The translations under genes were made by a program, and so were the position numbers. This document shows positions 1 to 7,402 of a stretch of DNA of 33,947 nucleotides, in pieces. The stretch comes from Flavobacteriaceae bacterium (GTDB taxonomy: Bacteria; Bacteroidota; Bacteroidia; Flavobacteriales; Flavobacteriaceae): positions 1 through 33,947 of the forward strand of contig JANSXN010000020.1 in NCBI GenBank assembly GCA_024742935.1. The letters are read 5' to 3'. Below the pieces are notes generated by a model. It ran no database searches, was not told the DNA's origin, and saw only the letters and a list, made by a program, of their open reading frames with translations. Positions within the stretch are counted from its first letter, which is position 1. The number at the start of each line of letters is the position of its first letter.

Positions 1-131
1 ATAGCATAAAGAGTAATCCATGTTAATTTATTTGTAATCATCATCCAGATTTGATCCCATCGCTCTGAAACCAGCTCATTTATAAGCAAAAATATCTGTT
101 CTTCTAATTGATGTTGTTGTTCCTTATTTTG

Positions 132-362
132 TTAATCCTCCTCATACCTGGCTACTTCGCGGTCATAAAACTCTGTAGCATGTTGAATGAGGTTTTCGGT
201 TTCTGCTTCCAGTTCCTTTTGATCTTCGTCGTCAAACTCTTCCAGCCATTCTACTTCATCATTTTCCAGATTGATGATAAACCGGGGAAATTCAGTGTGA
301 ATCACATAAATTGCATTTGGAAAGTCTGTGTTGTCGCCTAAGATGAATTTTGGTAGTTCCAT
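132..362 (-). CDS. small acidic conserved protein, function unknown
   Basis: A 76-residue acidic protein beginning MELPKFILGDNTDFP. It has no signal peptide or membrane segment. The N-terminal half is mixed hydrophobic/aromatic (IYVIHTEFPRFIINL), the second half is rich in Asp/Glu (EWLEEFDDEDQKELEAE) and probably helical. I recognise it as resembling small hypothetical proteins of Flavobacteriia, but no function is known to me. It lies 81 nt downstream of the MATE gene on the same strand. A TAnnTTTG match at 425-432 could give it its own transcript; otherwise it would be read through from the MATE gene. An ORF antisense to it (108-341, +) is a hydrophobic shadow of this gene and is not credible. 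Confidence 0.75.
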   Translation of the reverse strand: MELPKFILGDNTDFPNAIYVIHTEFPRFIINLENDEVEWLEEFDDEDQKELEAETENLIQHATEFYDREVARYEED

Positions 363-424
363 ATACTGTTTAATTGGTCTAAGAATTTCTGCCCTTCAAG
401 CAGGAGTTAATAAGTATCCATCTA

Positions 425-432
425 CAAAAATA
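425..432 (-). promoter_or_regulatory. possible -7 element for the small acidic gene
   Basis: On the minus strand this reads TATTTTTG, a full match to TAnnTTTG, about 60 nt before the ATG at 362. No TTG was seen at the expected -33 distance, so this is weak. Confidence 0.3.
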
Positions 433-443
433 GTTTAACAAAT

Positions 444-1796
444 TTAAACAGCTTGTCCTTTGATAAGTTTTTTAGTTAAATGATCAAATCGTAAATACAA
501 CATCAATGCTGAAACGGTCAAACCGGCAAACAAACCTATCCAAATACCCATAGCACCCATTGCTTCACCCTTTCCAAGAAAATAACCCACCGGAAAGCCA
601 ACCAACCAATAGGCCACAAAACATATCCACGATGGAATATTCACATCCTGCAACCCTCTTAAAGCTCCCAGAAAAACAACTTGAAGTCCGTCACTGAGTT
701 GGAATATAGCAGCTACAATCAACAAAGTGGAAGCTATTTGAATTACCTCTGCATTATCGATATAGAAAGTGGGAAGTATGCCTTTTGTGATAATAAAGAG
801 TATCGCAAAAAATGCTTGTATAACGAGCACCATCAAGAAAATTGAAAAAGCTATGCGACGCAGTTCTGTAAAATTCTTTTTACCCTTTTGATTGCCCACT
901 CTTATTGTTGCCGTAACACTAAAGCCCACTGCAATCATAAATGTCATAGAAGCCAGGTTTAATGCAATCTGATTTGCTGCCTGGGAATTGGTTCCCAGCA
1001 TACCTGCGAGAAAAATAGAGGCTGTAAATAAAGCCACTTCAAAAAACATTTGTAAGGCCGTGGGAAACCCAAGACCAAAGAGTCTTTTGAATATGTTCAT
1101 ATTGAGATTCTTTCGTTTGGACCAAATAAAATAAGGACTAAATTTCTTATTGTTTTTGAGGATATAATAAATAAACGCCAGCATAAAGAAGCGCGAAATC
1201 AAAGTGCCTAAAGCAGCACCTTCCAACTCAAGACGTGGAAAAATCCAGATTCCATAAATAAGCAGGTAGTTAAAAATAATATTGACCACATTGGCAATCA
1301 ATGTAGCATACATTGCATATTTAGTTTGAGAGAGCCCGTCTGCAAATTGTTTAAACCCTTGAAACAACATTAAAGGAATCATTGAGAAAGCCACAATCTC
1401 AAGATAAGGGATGGCCAGGTCAACAACTTCAGGTGGCTGATTGAGATGGTAAAGGATAGGTTTTATAAACAACAGCAGGATAAACAACAAAAGCCCGTTT
1501 ATACCGCAAAGTATCATTCCGTGATGGAAAAAATTGCGGCCGTTTTCAATATTGCTTTCGCCGTCTGCTTCAGCTATAAGGGGTGTGATTGCAAATGAAA
1601 AGCCAATGCCTATTGACAATGCAATAAAAATCAAACTGTTGCCCAAAGAGATAGCAGCCAGCTCTGCAGCACCCAGTTGACCCACCATCAGGTTGTCAAC
1701 CAACCCCACCATCACATGACCCAATTGCCCAAGCATTATGGGAAATGCGAGTTTAAAGTTGTATTGAAATTCTTTGGTATATGCTGAAAGTGCCAT
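444..1796 (-). CDS. MATE family multidrug/Na+ efflux protein (NorM-like)
   Basis: A 450-residue polytopic inner-membrane protein of the MATE family, which exports cationic drugs or metabolites in exchange for Na+ or H+. The family-typical opening is seen: PIMLGQLGHVMVGLVDNLMVGQLG in the first helices, followed by repeated hydrophobic segments consistent with about 12 TM helices in two homologous halves. Length is normal for NorM types. The frame extends upstream to a TTG at 1824-1826, but that codon lies within a perfect -7 motif (1824-1831), so the ATG at 1794-1796 is preferred; it would follow the inferred transcription start by roughly 20 nt. It is divergent from lpdA across a 320-nt intergenic region. 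The substrate cannot be told from sequence. Confidence 0.92.
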   Translation of the reverse strand: MALSAYTKEFQYNFKLAFPIMLGQLGHVMVGLVDNLMVGQLGAAELAAISLGNSLIFIALSIGIGFSFAITPLIAEADGESNIENGRNFFHHGMILCGINGLLLFILLLFIKPILYHLNQPPEVVDLAIPYLEIVAFSMIPLMLFQGFKQFADGLSQTKYAMYATLIANVVNIIFNYLLIYGIWIFPRLELEGAALGTLISRFFMLAFIYYILKNNKKFSPYFIWSKRKNLNMNIFKRLFGLGFPTALQMFFEVALFTASIFLAGMLGTNSQAANQIALNLASMTFMIAVGFSVTATIRVGNQKGKKNFTELRRIAFSIFLMVLVIQAFFAILFIITKGILPTFYIDNAEVIQIASTLLIVAAIFQLSDGLQVVFLGALRGLQDVNIPSWICFVAYWLVGFPVGYFLGKGEAMGAMGIWIGLFAGLTVSALMLYLRFDHLTKKLIKGQAV

Positions 1797-1823
1797 TAAA
1801 AACTGAGATGGTAATAAAAGAGC

Positions 1824-1831
1824 CAAAGTTA
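1824..1831 (-). promoter_or_regulatory. -7 promoter element of the MATE gene
   Basis: Minus strand reads TAACTTTG, a full match to TAnnTTTG. It overlaps the upstream TTG start option and so argues for the ATG at 1796. No clear TTG at -33. Confidence 0.45.
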
Positions 1832-1900
1832 GGCGTATTTTGATAAAAGAGAGAAGCTATTAGAAAAATTATTTAATAAAAGTGAACCTCTAAAAGTGAT

Positions 1901-1982
1901 ATAGAATAAGAGCTAACTTACAATTTTAAATAATTTAAAAGCCCGATAAAATTAAGGGGCTTTGCAAGCAATCTTATTCTAT
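1901..1982. repeat. nested inverted repeat
   Basis: Outer arms are perfect 11-mers: ATAGAATAAGA at 1901-1911 and TCTTATTCTAT at 1972-1982, 60 nt apart. Inside lies a second inverted repeat, AAAGCCC (1938-1944) and GGGCTTT (1957-1963). On the minus strand the inner hairpin is followed by a short T run, so it could act as a weak terminator; on either strand the whole could fold as a long stem with an internal hairpin. Confidence 0.55.
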
Positions 1983-2053
1983 GCAAAAATCATTCAAATT
2001 GAAAAAAGTTTAAACCTCTTCATTATTTAGTTTATTAAAATGAGTCACTCACC

Positions 2054-2083
2054 TTGCCACATTATCAAAATTCCGTAATTTCG
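2054..2083 (+). promoter_or_regulatory. lpdA promoter
   Basis: TTG at 2054-2056, 19-nt spacer, TAATTTCG at 2076-2083 (7 of 8 to TAnnTTTG if the two n positions are allowed). It ends 33 nt before the ATG at 2117. Confidence 0.5.
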
Positions 2084-2116
2084 TAGCTCTTAATAAATCG
2101 ATTAAAACACAGCATA

Positions 2117-3493
2117 ATGAGCAAATATGATATTATCGTTCTTGGAAGTGGTCCCGGTGGTTATGTAACCGCTATTCGTGCCTCACAATTAGGGTTTAAA
2201 ACCGCAGTGATTGAAAAAGAAAGCCTGGGAGGCGTTTGCCTTAACTGGGGATGTATTCCCACCAAAGCCCTTTTAAAAAGTGCGCAGGTTTTTGAATACT
2301 TAAAACATGCTGAAGACTACGGACTCACCCTGAAAGAAGCCGACAAGGACTTTACCAAAGTCGTCAAAAGAAGCCGCAATATTGCCGGAGATATGAGCAA
2401 AGGTGTTCAGTTTTTGATGAAGAAAAACAAGATAGACGTCATCGACGGTTTCGGAAAATTAAAACCCGGAAAAAAAGTAGATGTTGACGGAAAAGAATAC
2501 AGCGCAGATCATATCATTATTGCAACCGGAGCCCGCTCACGTGAACTTCCCAGCTTGAAGCAGGACGGTAAAAAAGTAATCGGTTACCGCGAGGCCATGT
2601 CGCTGGACAAACAACCCAAATCAATGATTGTTGTGGGAAGTGGCGCCATTGGTGTTGAGTTTGCACATTTTTACAACGCCATGGGTACAGAAGTGACCAT
2701 CGTTGAATTTTTACCCAACCTCGTGCCGCTGGAAGACGAGGACGTGTCCAAGCAATTTGAACGCTCATTCAAAAAAGCCGGTATCAAAGTGATGACCAGC
2801 TCATCTGTAGAGTCGGTTGACGTTTCAGGGAAAGGTGTAAAAGCCAAAGTAAAAACTCAAAAAGGCGAAGAAACCCTTGAAGCAGATATAGTACTTTCTG
2901 CCGTGGGTATCAAATCAAATATAGAAAATATTGGCCTGGAAGATGTGGGCATCGTGGTTGACAAGGACAAGATTCTTGTTAACGACTGGTACCAAACCAA
3001 CATTCCCGGTTATTATGCCATTGGTGATGTAGCCCCCGGTCCTGCTTTGGCACATGTTGCTTCCGCGGAAGGGATTACTTGCGTCGAAAAAATTAAAGGG
3101 ATGCATGTGGAAGCCATCGATTATGGCAACATCCCGGGCTGTACCTATGCTTCGCCGGAAATCGCCAGTGTGGGCATGACCGAAAAACAAGCCAAAGAAG
3201 CCGGATATGAATTAAAAGTGGGGAAATTCCCGTTCACCGCCTCAGGAAAAGCAAAAGCCGCCGGCACGCCCGATGGTTTTGTTAAAGTAATATTTGACGC
3301 CAAATATGGCGAGTGGTTGGGCTGTCATATGATTGGTGCCGGGGTAACCGATATGATTGCAGAAGCCGTTTTAGGCCGCAAACTGGAAACCACCGGTCAC
3401 GAAGTATTAAAAGCCATTCACCCCCACCCCACGATGAGTGAGGCCGTGATGGAAGCCGTAGCCGACGCCTATGGCGAAGTGATTCACTTATAA
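2117..3493 (+). CDS. lpdA: dihydrolipoyl dehydrogenase (E3), copy 1
   Basis: A 458-residue cytoplasmic flavoprotein that reoxidises the dihydrolipoyl group of 2-oxoacid dehydrogenase complexes with NAD+. Visible motifs: the FAD-binding GSGPGG near residues 10-15, the redox-active disulfide in GGVCLNWGCIPTKA (Cys41 and Cys46), the second dinucleotide fold VVGSGAIGVEF, the IGDVAPGP segment, and the C-terminal HPHPTMSEA with the catalytic His-Glu pair of the partner subunit. Length is normal. The NWGCIPT form differs from the NVGCIPS form of the second copy at 29779, so the two may serve different complexes (inference). It is a single gene with its own promoter and terminator. Its G and C use at third positions seems higher than in many neighbours by eye. 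Confidence 0.96.
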   Translation: MSKYDIIVLGSGPGGYVTAIRASQLGFKTAVIEKESLGGVCLNWGCIPTKALLKSAQVFEYLKHAEDYGLTLKEADKDFTKVVKRSRNIAGDMSKGVQFLMKKNKIDVIDGFGKLKPGKKVDVDGKEYSADHIIIATGARSRELPSLKQDGKKVIGYREAMSLDKQPKSMIVVGSGAIGVEFAHFYNAMGTEVTIVEFLPNLVPLEDEDVSKQFERSFKKAGIKVMTSSSVESVDVSGKGVKAKVKTQKGEETLEADIVLSAVGIKSNIENIGLEDVGIVVDKDKILVNDWYQTNIPGYYAIGDVAPGPALAHVASAEGITCVEKIKGMHVEAIDYGNIPGCTYASPEIASVGMTEKQAKEAGYELKVGKFPFTASGKAKAAGTPDGFVKVIFDAKYGEWLGCHMIGAGVTDMIAEAVLGRKLETTGHEVLKAIHPHPTMSEAVMEAVADAYGEVIHL

Positions 3494-3516
3494 GATTTTA
3501 TCGTTCCCATGAACTG

Positions 3517-3556
3517 AAAAACGGTAGCCTGAAATTATTCAGCTACCGTTTTTTTT
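3517..3556 (+). terminator. terminator of lpdA
   Basis: A long hairpin: AAAACGGTAG, one bulged C, then CTGAA pair with TTCAG and CTACCGTTTT, followed by eight or more T. It lies about 25 nt after the lpdA stop and may also serve as a barrier to the convergent gene. Confidence 0.85.
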
Positions 3557-3590
3557 ATTCCTAATACTTTGTTCCTGAAACTTCTAACCC

Positions 3591-4523
3591 CTACTTCACC
3601 TTCACCAACTCCACATCAAACACCAAAGTAGCATTCGGCGGGATCACACCTCCGGCGCCTTGACTACCATAAGCAAGTTGTGAAGGAATCACAAAACGGG
3701 CTTGATCGCCTTCTTTTAAAAGTAAAATACCTTCATCCCATCCCGGGATTACACGGCCTATTCCCACAGGAAAATCGATGGGATTGTTTCTTTCAAAAGA
3801 GGAGTCAAAAACTTTTCCATCGGTAAACATGCCCTTGTAGTGTACAAAAACGACATCTCCCTTCTTAGGTTGTTTTCCATCTCCTTTTTCGGTGATTTTG
3901 TATCGCAAGCCGCTTTTGGTTTCTTCAAAACCTTCAGACAGTTTTCCCAGCAATTCTTCCTGGGCTTTTTTCGCGGCAGCTTCTCTTTTTGCTTTAGCAC
4001 CTTCAAATTGTCTGAAAGACTCCACAGCATTCCACTTTTCGGCTTCAGTACCCACTCTTAGTATTTCCAATTTCTCAATTTGATCACCCTGTGCAATGGC
4101 ATCCACCACATCCTGTCCTTCGATCACTTTCCCAAAAACGCTATGATTGTCATCCAGCCAAGGCGTGGCAACGTGGGTGATAAAAAACTGGCTTCCGTTG
4201 GTTGCTTTTCCGGCATTGGCCATAGAAAGCACTCCGGGCGCATCGTGACGCAAATCAGGATGAAACTCATCATCAAACTGATAGCCCGGTCCGCCGGCAC
4301 CGGTGCCTGTGGGGTCACCCCCTTGCACCATAAAGTCTGGTATTACGCGATGAAAAACAATGCCATCATAATAAGGTGTGCCTTGTGGTTTTGCAGTGTT
4401 CTCTAGATTACCTTCGGCTAAAGCCACAAAATTACCCACGGTTCCGGGGGTTAATTCATAGGTTAAATTTATCGTGATTTCACCTTTTGATGTGATCATT
4501 TTTGCGTAAATTCCGTCTTCCAT
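3591..4523 (-). CDS. dual-family peptidyl-prolyl isomerase (cyclophilin-FKBP fusion)
   Basis: A 310-residue protein with two different prolyl isomerase folds. Residues about 5-158 are a cyclophilin domain: [17 protein letters not shown] (58-73), [17 protein letters not shown] (100-116) and [11 protein letters not shown] charged, Ala/Lys/Glu-rich helix (about 165-200) links it to an FKBP domain at 203-310, with VFDSSF, the RVIPGWDEG binding-pocket segment and LAYGSQG. No signal peptide is seen, so it is probably cytoplasmic. It is expected to speed cis-trans isomerisation of Xaa-Pro bonds and assist folding. The order cyclophilin-FKBP corresponds to the CFBP type of dual-family immunophilin reported from Flavobacterium. 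The frame reaches up to 4556, but a -7 motif at 4546-4553 overlaps that start, so the ATG at 4521-4523 is used. Confidence 0.93.
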   Translation of the reverse strand: MEDGIYAKMITSKGEITINLTYELTPGTVGNFVALAEGNLENTAKPQGTPYYDGIVFHRVIPDFMVQGGDPTGTGAGGPGYQFDDEFHPDLRHDAPGVLSMANAGKATNGSQFFITHVATPWLDDNHSVFGKVIEGQDVVDAIAQGDQIEKLEILRVGTEAEKWNAVESFRQFEGAKAKREAAAKKAQEELLGKLSEGFEETKSGLRYKITEKGDGKQPKKGDVVFVHYKGMFTDGKVFDSSFERNNPIDFPVGIGRVIPGWDEGILLLKEGDQARFVIPSQLAYGSQGAGGVIPPNATLVFDVELVKVK

Positions 4524-4545
4524 AGTTTTTAGTTTTTTGATGGCG

Positions 4546-4553
4546 CAAAGGTA
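4546..4553 (-). promoter_or_regulatory. -7 promoter element of the isomerase gene
   Basis: Minus strand reads TACCTTTG, a full match to TAnnTTTG, 22 nt before the chosen ATG. A TTG is present upstream but only 16 nt away, shorter than usual. Confidence 0.5.
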
Positions 4554-4628
4554 CATATTTGTTTTTGCTCAAAAAATTTAAATTCTTAATTTTAAAGTCA
4601 TACAATCAACCTCTAAAAATCAACTAAA

Positions 4629-5246
4629 ATGAAAAAAACTTCTTTATTCTTATTCACATTGCTGCTGTTTTCGTTTCAACTTACAGTAGCAACAGCACAG
4701 GACTCAGCTGAGGCTCACGACAAAGCTTATTTATTGAACTTCTACCAGGAAAACATCAATAACCTGAGAGCTAAAACGGCAAACTTATCGACAGAACAAC
4801 TGCAGTATAAACCTTCACCCGAAAGCTGGTCTGTGGCGCAATGTCTGGAACATATCGCTCTTACAGAAACGATGCTTTCCGGAATGGTGCAAGCCGTGGT
4901 GGATCAACCCGCCAATCCTGAAGACAGGGAACTACTGGTAGCTTCTGATGAGGATGTTGTCAATGGTGTTGTGGACAGAAGTACTAAATTCAAAGCTCCT
5001 GAAGTCCTTCAGCCGGAAGGCAAGTACACCAGTGCCGAAGCCGGTCTTGTTGCTATTATCAACAATCGTAACAAAATTCTTGAAATGATTGAAAACAATT
5101 CCCTTGAGGATATGCGCAACAGAGTGGCTGATGCCCCTGCAGGTAAGATTGACGGTTACCAGTATCTTTTGTTTATTGCCGGTCACGCCGAAAGACACAG
5201 CAAGCAAATTGACGAAATTATCGCTTCTGAAGGTTTTCCGAAATAA
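4629..5246 (+). CDS. exported DinB-like four-helix protein
   Basis: A 205-residue protein with an N-terminal signal peptide (MKKTSLFLFTLLLFSFQ..., probable cleavage after TAQ or just before, near residue 24). The mature part matches the DinB/YfiT-type four-helix bundle: the segment QLQYKPSPESWSVAQCLEHIALTE carries the first metal-binding His, and FIAGHAERHSKQIDEI gives the other two. Such proteins bind a divalent metal; some are thiol-dependent transferases, but most are uncharacterised. The signal peptide places this one in the periplasm, which is a common variant in Bacteroidota. It is a single gene, followed by a terminator; the next gene is convergent. Specific activity is unknown. Confidence 0.88.
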   Translation: MKKTSLFLFTLLLFSFQLTVATAQDSAEAHDKAYLLNFYQENINNLRAKTANLSTEQLQYKPSPESWSVAQCLEHIALTETMLSGMVQAVVDQPANPEDRELLVASDEDVVNGVVDRSTKFKAPEVLQPEGKYTSAEAGLVAIINNRNKILEMIENNSLEDMRNRVADAPAGKIDGYQYLLFIAGHAERHSKQIDEIIASEGFPK

Positions 5247-5269
5247 TAAAACAGTTTTATTTTATACTG

Positions 5270-5300
5270 AAAACAAAGTCATTCACGGGCTTTGTTTTTT
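5270..5300 (+). terminator. terminator of the DinB-like gene
   Basis: AAAACAAAG (5270-5278) pairs with CTTTGTTTT (5290-5298), followed by T-rich sequence. It overlaps the last codons of the convergent umuC gene. Confidence 0.6.
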
Positions 5301-6566
5301 TGTTTGTACCACTGCGAGCTCGTCCCAGCGGGTGGTATAGCGCGGGCCCCGTTCTTCCTGTATGAGTTGCCATTCTTTTTTTCGGTTTCCGCATAAAGCG
5401 GAATAAACTTTGGCCTTGCCATATTTATAATTAAGTCGGTCAAAAACGTCCATCAGAGCTTGTACATTCTTCTTTTCAGGGTAAAACAAATTGCCTTGTA
5501 CAAACTCCTGCGGAATAATACCCAGCAAATTGACACCCACTTTTTTGAAACGATAGCCGGGTTTGTAGATTTGATACAAAGCTTTTTTTGCTGCTACGAT
5601 GAGTGACAGGGTGTCATTGGTCGCTACAGGAAGCGTGATGGTGATGCTATTGGCATATTGAGCATCCTTCACACTAAAGCGATTGGTATGCAAAAACACG
5701 TTGATATAGTTGGCACACGATTTTTGTGCACGCAGCACTTCGGCAACTTCAGAAATGTAATAGGCGCAGGCTTCTTCAATGAGGCTGAGGTCTTCCAGCG
5801 GTTTTCCAAAAGATTTAGCCGTACCGATTCCTTTTTTAGGTTTGGGGAGTTCCTGGATTCCCAGACGAGGGCGGCCATTCAATTCATCCCAAATGCGCAA
5901 GCCCACCACAGTCATATACCGGCGCACCCATCCGGGAGAGAGTTTTGTGAAGTCATAGGCGGTATGTACGCCTATTTTTTGAAGGCGTTTGGCATGCTGC
6001 CTGCCAATACCCCACACATCTTCTATTTTTAACCACTTGAGTGCTTTGATACGTTTTTCCTCCGTATCAATGACATAAACGGTGTTGAGTTCTTTGTGAA
6101 ACTTTTTGGCAATGCGGTTGGCGACTTTGGCGAGTACCTTGGTTTTGGCAATGCCCACACCCACAGGAAGACCGGTGTAACGAAAGATGCGGTCTCTTAT
6201 TTCGGCGGCATACACAGTGGGTTCTGCAGAAATAATTCCGGTGAGGTCGATAAACGACTCATCGATGCTATAGACTTCAATGTGTGGTGAAAATTGATGC
6301 AGGATATTCATGACGCGTTGGGACATTTCGCCATAAAATGTATAGTTGGAAGAAAAGGCTGTTACATTGTTTTTGCTGAGTTGCTCTTTGATTTTAAACA
6401 CCGGCTCAAACATAGGAATTTCAGTAAGTGCTTTGGCCTCACGGTTTGCAGCAATAACACAACCGTCATTATTGCTAAGCACCACAACAGGTTTTCCCCA
6501 CAAATGAGGTCTGAAAACTTGCTCGCAGGAGGCATAAAAACTATTGCAGTCAATCAAAGCAATCAT
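5283..6566 (-). CDS. umuC: Y-family DNA polymerase, UmuC-like
   Basis: A 427-residue translesion DNA polymerase subunit of the UmuC (Pol V) branch. The catalytic carboxylates are present: Asp6 in [15 protein letters not shown], and Asp102-Glu103 in [13 protein letters not shown]. The fingers/palm (1-170), thumb ([20 protein letters not shown], helix-hairpin-helix) and little-finger region (about 240-350) are all recognisable, and length is normal, so it looks intact. It overlaps umuD by 4 nt (ATGA), indicating translational coupling. It would copy past DNA lesions with low fidelity; in E. coli this needs UmuD' and RecA. Transcription is from the umuD promoter. Confidence 0.95.
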   Translation of the reverse strand: MIALIDCNSFYASCEQVFRPHLWGKPVVVLSNNDGCVIAANREAKALTEIPMFEPVFKIKEQLSKNNVTAFSSNYTFYGEMSQRVMNILHQFSPHIEVYSIDESFIDLTGIISAEPTVYAAEIRDRIFRYTGLPVGVGIAKTKVLAKVANRIAKKFHKELNTVYVIDTEEKRIKALKWLKIEDVWGIGRQHAKRLQKIGVHTAYDFTKLSPGWVRRYMTVVGLRIWDELNGRPRLGIQELPKPKKGIGTAKSFGKPLEDLSLIEEACAYYISEVAEVLRAQKSCANYINVFLHTNRFSVKDAQYANSITITLPVATNDTLSLIVAAKKALYQIYKPGYRFKKVGVNLLGIIPQEFVQGNLFYPEKKNVQALMDVFDRLNYKYGKAKVYSALCGNRKKEWQLIQEERGPRYTTRWDELAVVQTKKQSP

Positions 6567-6931
6567 GTTGCCTTGTGAATAATATAAGTAATGATTCCCC
6601 AGAGTTCATATTCACTCGTGAGCTTTTGAAGTTGTATTTCTTTAATGAGAAACTCGCCTTCCTGCACAACAAGGGCGAGACTTTTGTTTGCCGGAGGGAG
6701 AGAACGATCAACAATGAGCACATCTTCATTGTATATTTGGAAATATTCCAATTCATTTCCTGCTACCCTAACAAAAAAAGTAGCCTCTTGATTGGTAACA
6801 AGCTCGTTGTGTAAGTCAATGCTTGGCTCTGCATAGTGTGTTGCTGCACTTGGAAATCCAGTTTGTTTTGACACCTCAGCCGTGTGGCGTTTTTTTACTT
6901 TTTTGAGTTTTGCTGTATGCTTCATTTCCAT
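6563..6931 (-). CDS. umuD: UmuD-like Pol V accessory subunit, probably unable to self-cleave
   Basis: A 122-residue protein of the LexA/UmuD (S24) fold, co-linear with E. coli UmuD. The cleavage region [11 protein letters not shown] aligns with GFPSPAADYVE, but residue 24 is Thr where E. coli has Cys24 before Gly25. The segment [15 protein letters not shown] aligns with ATYFVKASGDSM: the catalytic Ser60 position is Glu60. The general base Lys97 is kept ([10 protein letters not shown]). Loss of the serine nucleophile predicts no RecA-assisted self-cleavage. The gene overlaps umuC by 4 nt, so a role as partner of the polymerase remains likely. Start is uncertain: ATG at 6929-6931 or the third codon ATG at 6923-6925. 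Both lie only a few nt from the predicted transcription start, so the mRNA may be nearly leaderless. Confidence 0.88.
   Translation of the reverse strand: MEMKHTAKLKKVKKRHTAEVSKQTGFPSAATHYAEPSIDLHNELVTNQEATFFVRVAGNELEYFQIYNEDVLIVDRSLPPANKSLALVVQEGEFLIKEIQLQKLTSEYELWGIITYIIHKAT
6737..6751. promoter_or_regulatory. internal TTGGA-N5-TCCAA dyad inside umuD
   Basis: TTGGAAATATTCCAA on the plus strand; arms TTGGA and TCCAA five nt apart. It is a close copy of the dyad at 6950-6964, and lies in the codons of the altered active-site segment NELEYFQ. Confidence 0.4.
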
Positions 6932-6935
6932 AAAC

Positions 6936-6964
6936 CAAATTTACAAAACTTGGATATATTCCAA
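6936..6964 (-). promoter_or_regulatory. umuDC promoter with overlapping operator-like dyad
   Basis: On the minus strand: TTG (6962-6964), an 18-nt spacer and TAAATTTG (6936-6943), a full -7 match. The dyad TTGGA-ATATA-TCCAA (6950-6964) covers the -33 TTG and the following spacer, as expected for a repressor operator. Which regulator binds is not known from this window. Confidence 0.6.
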
Positions 6965-7028
6965 TTTTAAAAAGTGTTAATTTTTTCACGAACTTTTGAA
7001 TATGTTTACAGAGGCAGCGCACAATAAA

Positions 7029-7062
7029 AAAATCGTCTAAAAAGTACTTCTTAGACGATTTT
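7029..7062 (-). terminator. terminator of the nusB-DUF1573-yajC operon
   Basis: Perfect 12-bp inverted repeat AAAATCGTCTAA (7029-7040) and TTAGACGATTTT (7051-7062). On the minus strand it ends in a run of seven T, and it lies 23 nt past the yajC stop. Confidence 0.85.
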
Positions 7063-7084
7063 ATATGAAGATGTATTGAATGTT

Positions 7085-7375
7085 TTACTTTGCGGAAGTC
7101 TCAACGATTTTGGCACTCATTTCCATAGATAATGCAGATTTTTCAAACTTCATTTTTCCTGCACCTGATTCAAGAATGACGGTACCGTCTTCATTGATAT
7201 CTAAAATTTTTGCGTGTAAGCCACTTTTAGTAATGACTTTATCGCCTTTTTTTAGTGCTTCTGCAAATCGCTTTTCTTTTTTTGTACGTTGAATTTGCGG
7301 GCGTATCATAAAGAAATAGACCACAACAAACATTAATATAAAAAAAGGTAATTGACCTCCTAAGATTCCATCCAT
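7085..7375 (-). CDS. yajC: preprotein translocase subunit YajC
   Basis: A 96-residue single-pass membrane protein. One hydrophobic helix (LPFFILMFVVVYFFMI, about residues 9-24) is followed at once by RPQIQRTKKEK, the family signature, and a small soluble domain with LKKGDKVITKSGLHAKI. YajC associates with SecDF at the Sec translocon in the inner membrane; it is not essential in E. coli. It is the last gene of the operon, 27 nt after the DUF1573 gene, with a strong terminator after it. Length and topology are typical. Confidence 0.95.
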   Translation of the reverse strand: MDGILGGQLPFFILMFVVVYFFMIRPQIQRTKKEKRFAEALKKGDKVITKSGLHAKILDINEDGTVILESGAGKMKFEKSALSMEMSAKIVETSAK

Positions 7376-7402
7376 AATCGATTATTTATTTTTTAGTAAA
7401 AG

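Larger units (their letters stand above)
1797..2116. other. divergent intergenic region between MATE and lpdA
   Basis: A 320-nt AT-rich region without a credible gene. It holds the MATE -7 element (1824-1831), a nested inverted repeat (1901-1982, listed separately) and the lpdA promoter (2054-2083). Confidence 0.7.

Noticed and set aside
1-131. Open minus-strand frame at the left edge (translates as ...QHQLEEQIFLLINELVSERW...)
   Set aside because: Protein-like composition, but it is in frame with the stop of the small acidic gene, has no clear start with a ribosome site, and runs off the edge; too little sequence to call a gene.
2517-3190. Minus-strand frames inside lpdA
   Set aside because: Antisense shadows of a strongly conserved gene; rich in Trp/Arg/His and with no family resemblance.
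3840-4406. Plus-strand frames across the isomerase gene
   Set aside because: Antisense shadows; the opposite strand encodes clear cyclophilin and FKBP motifs.
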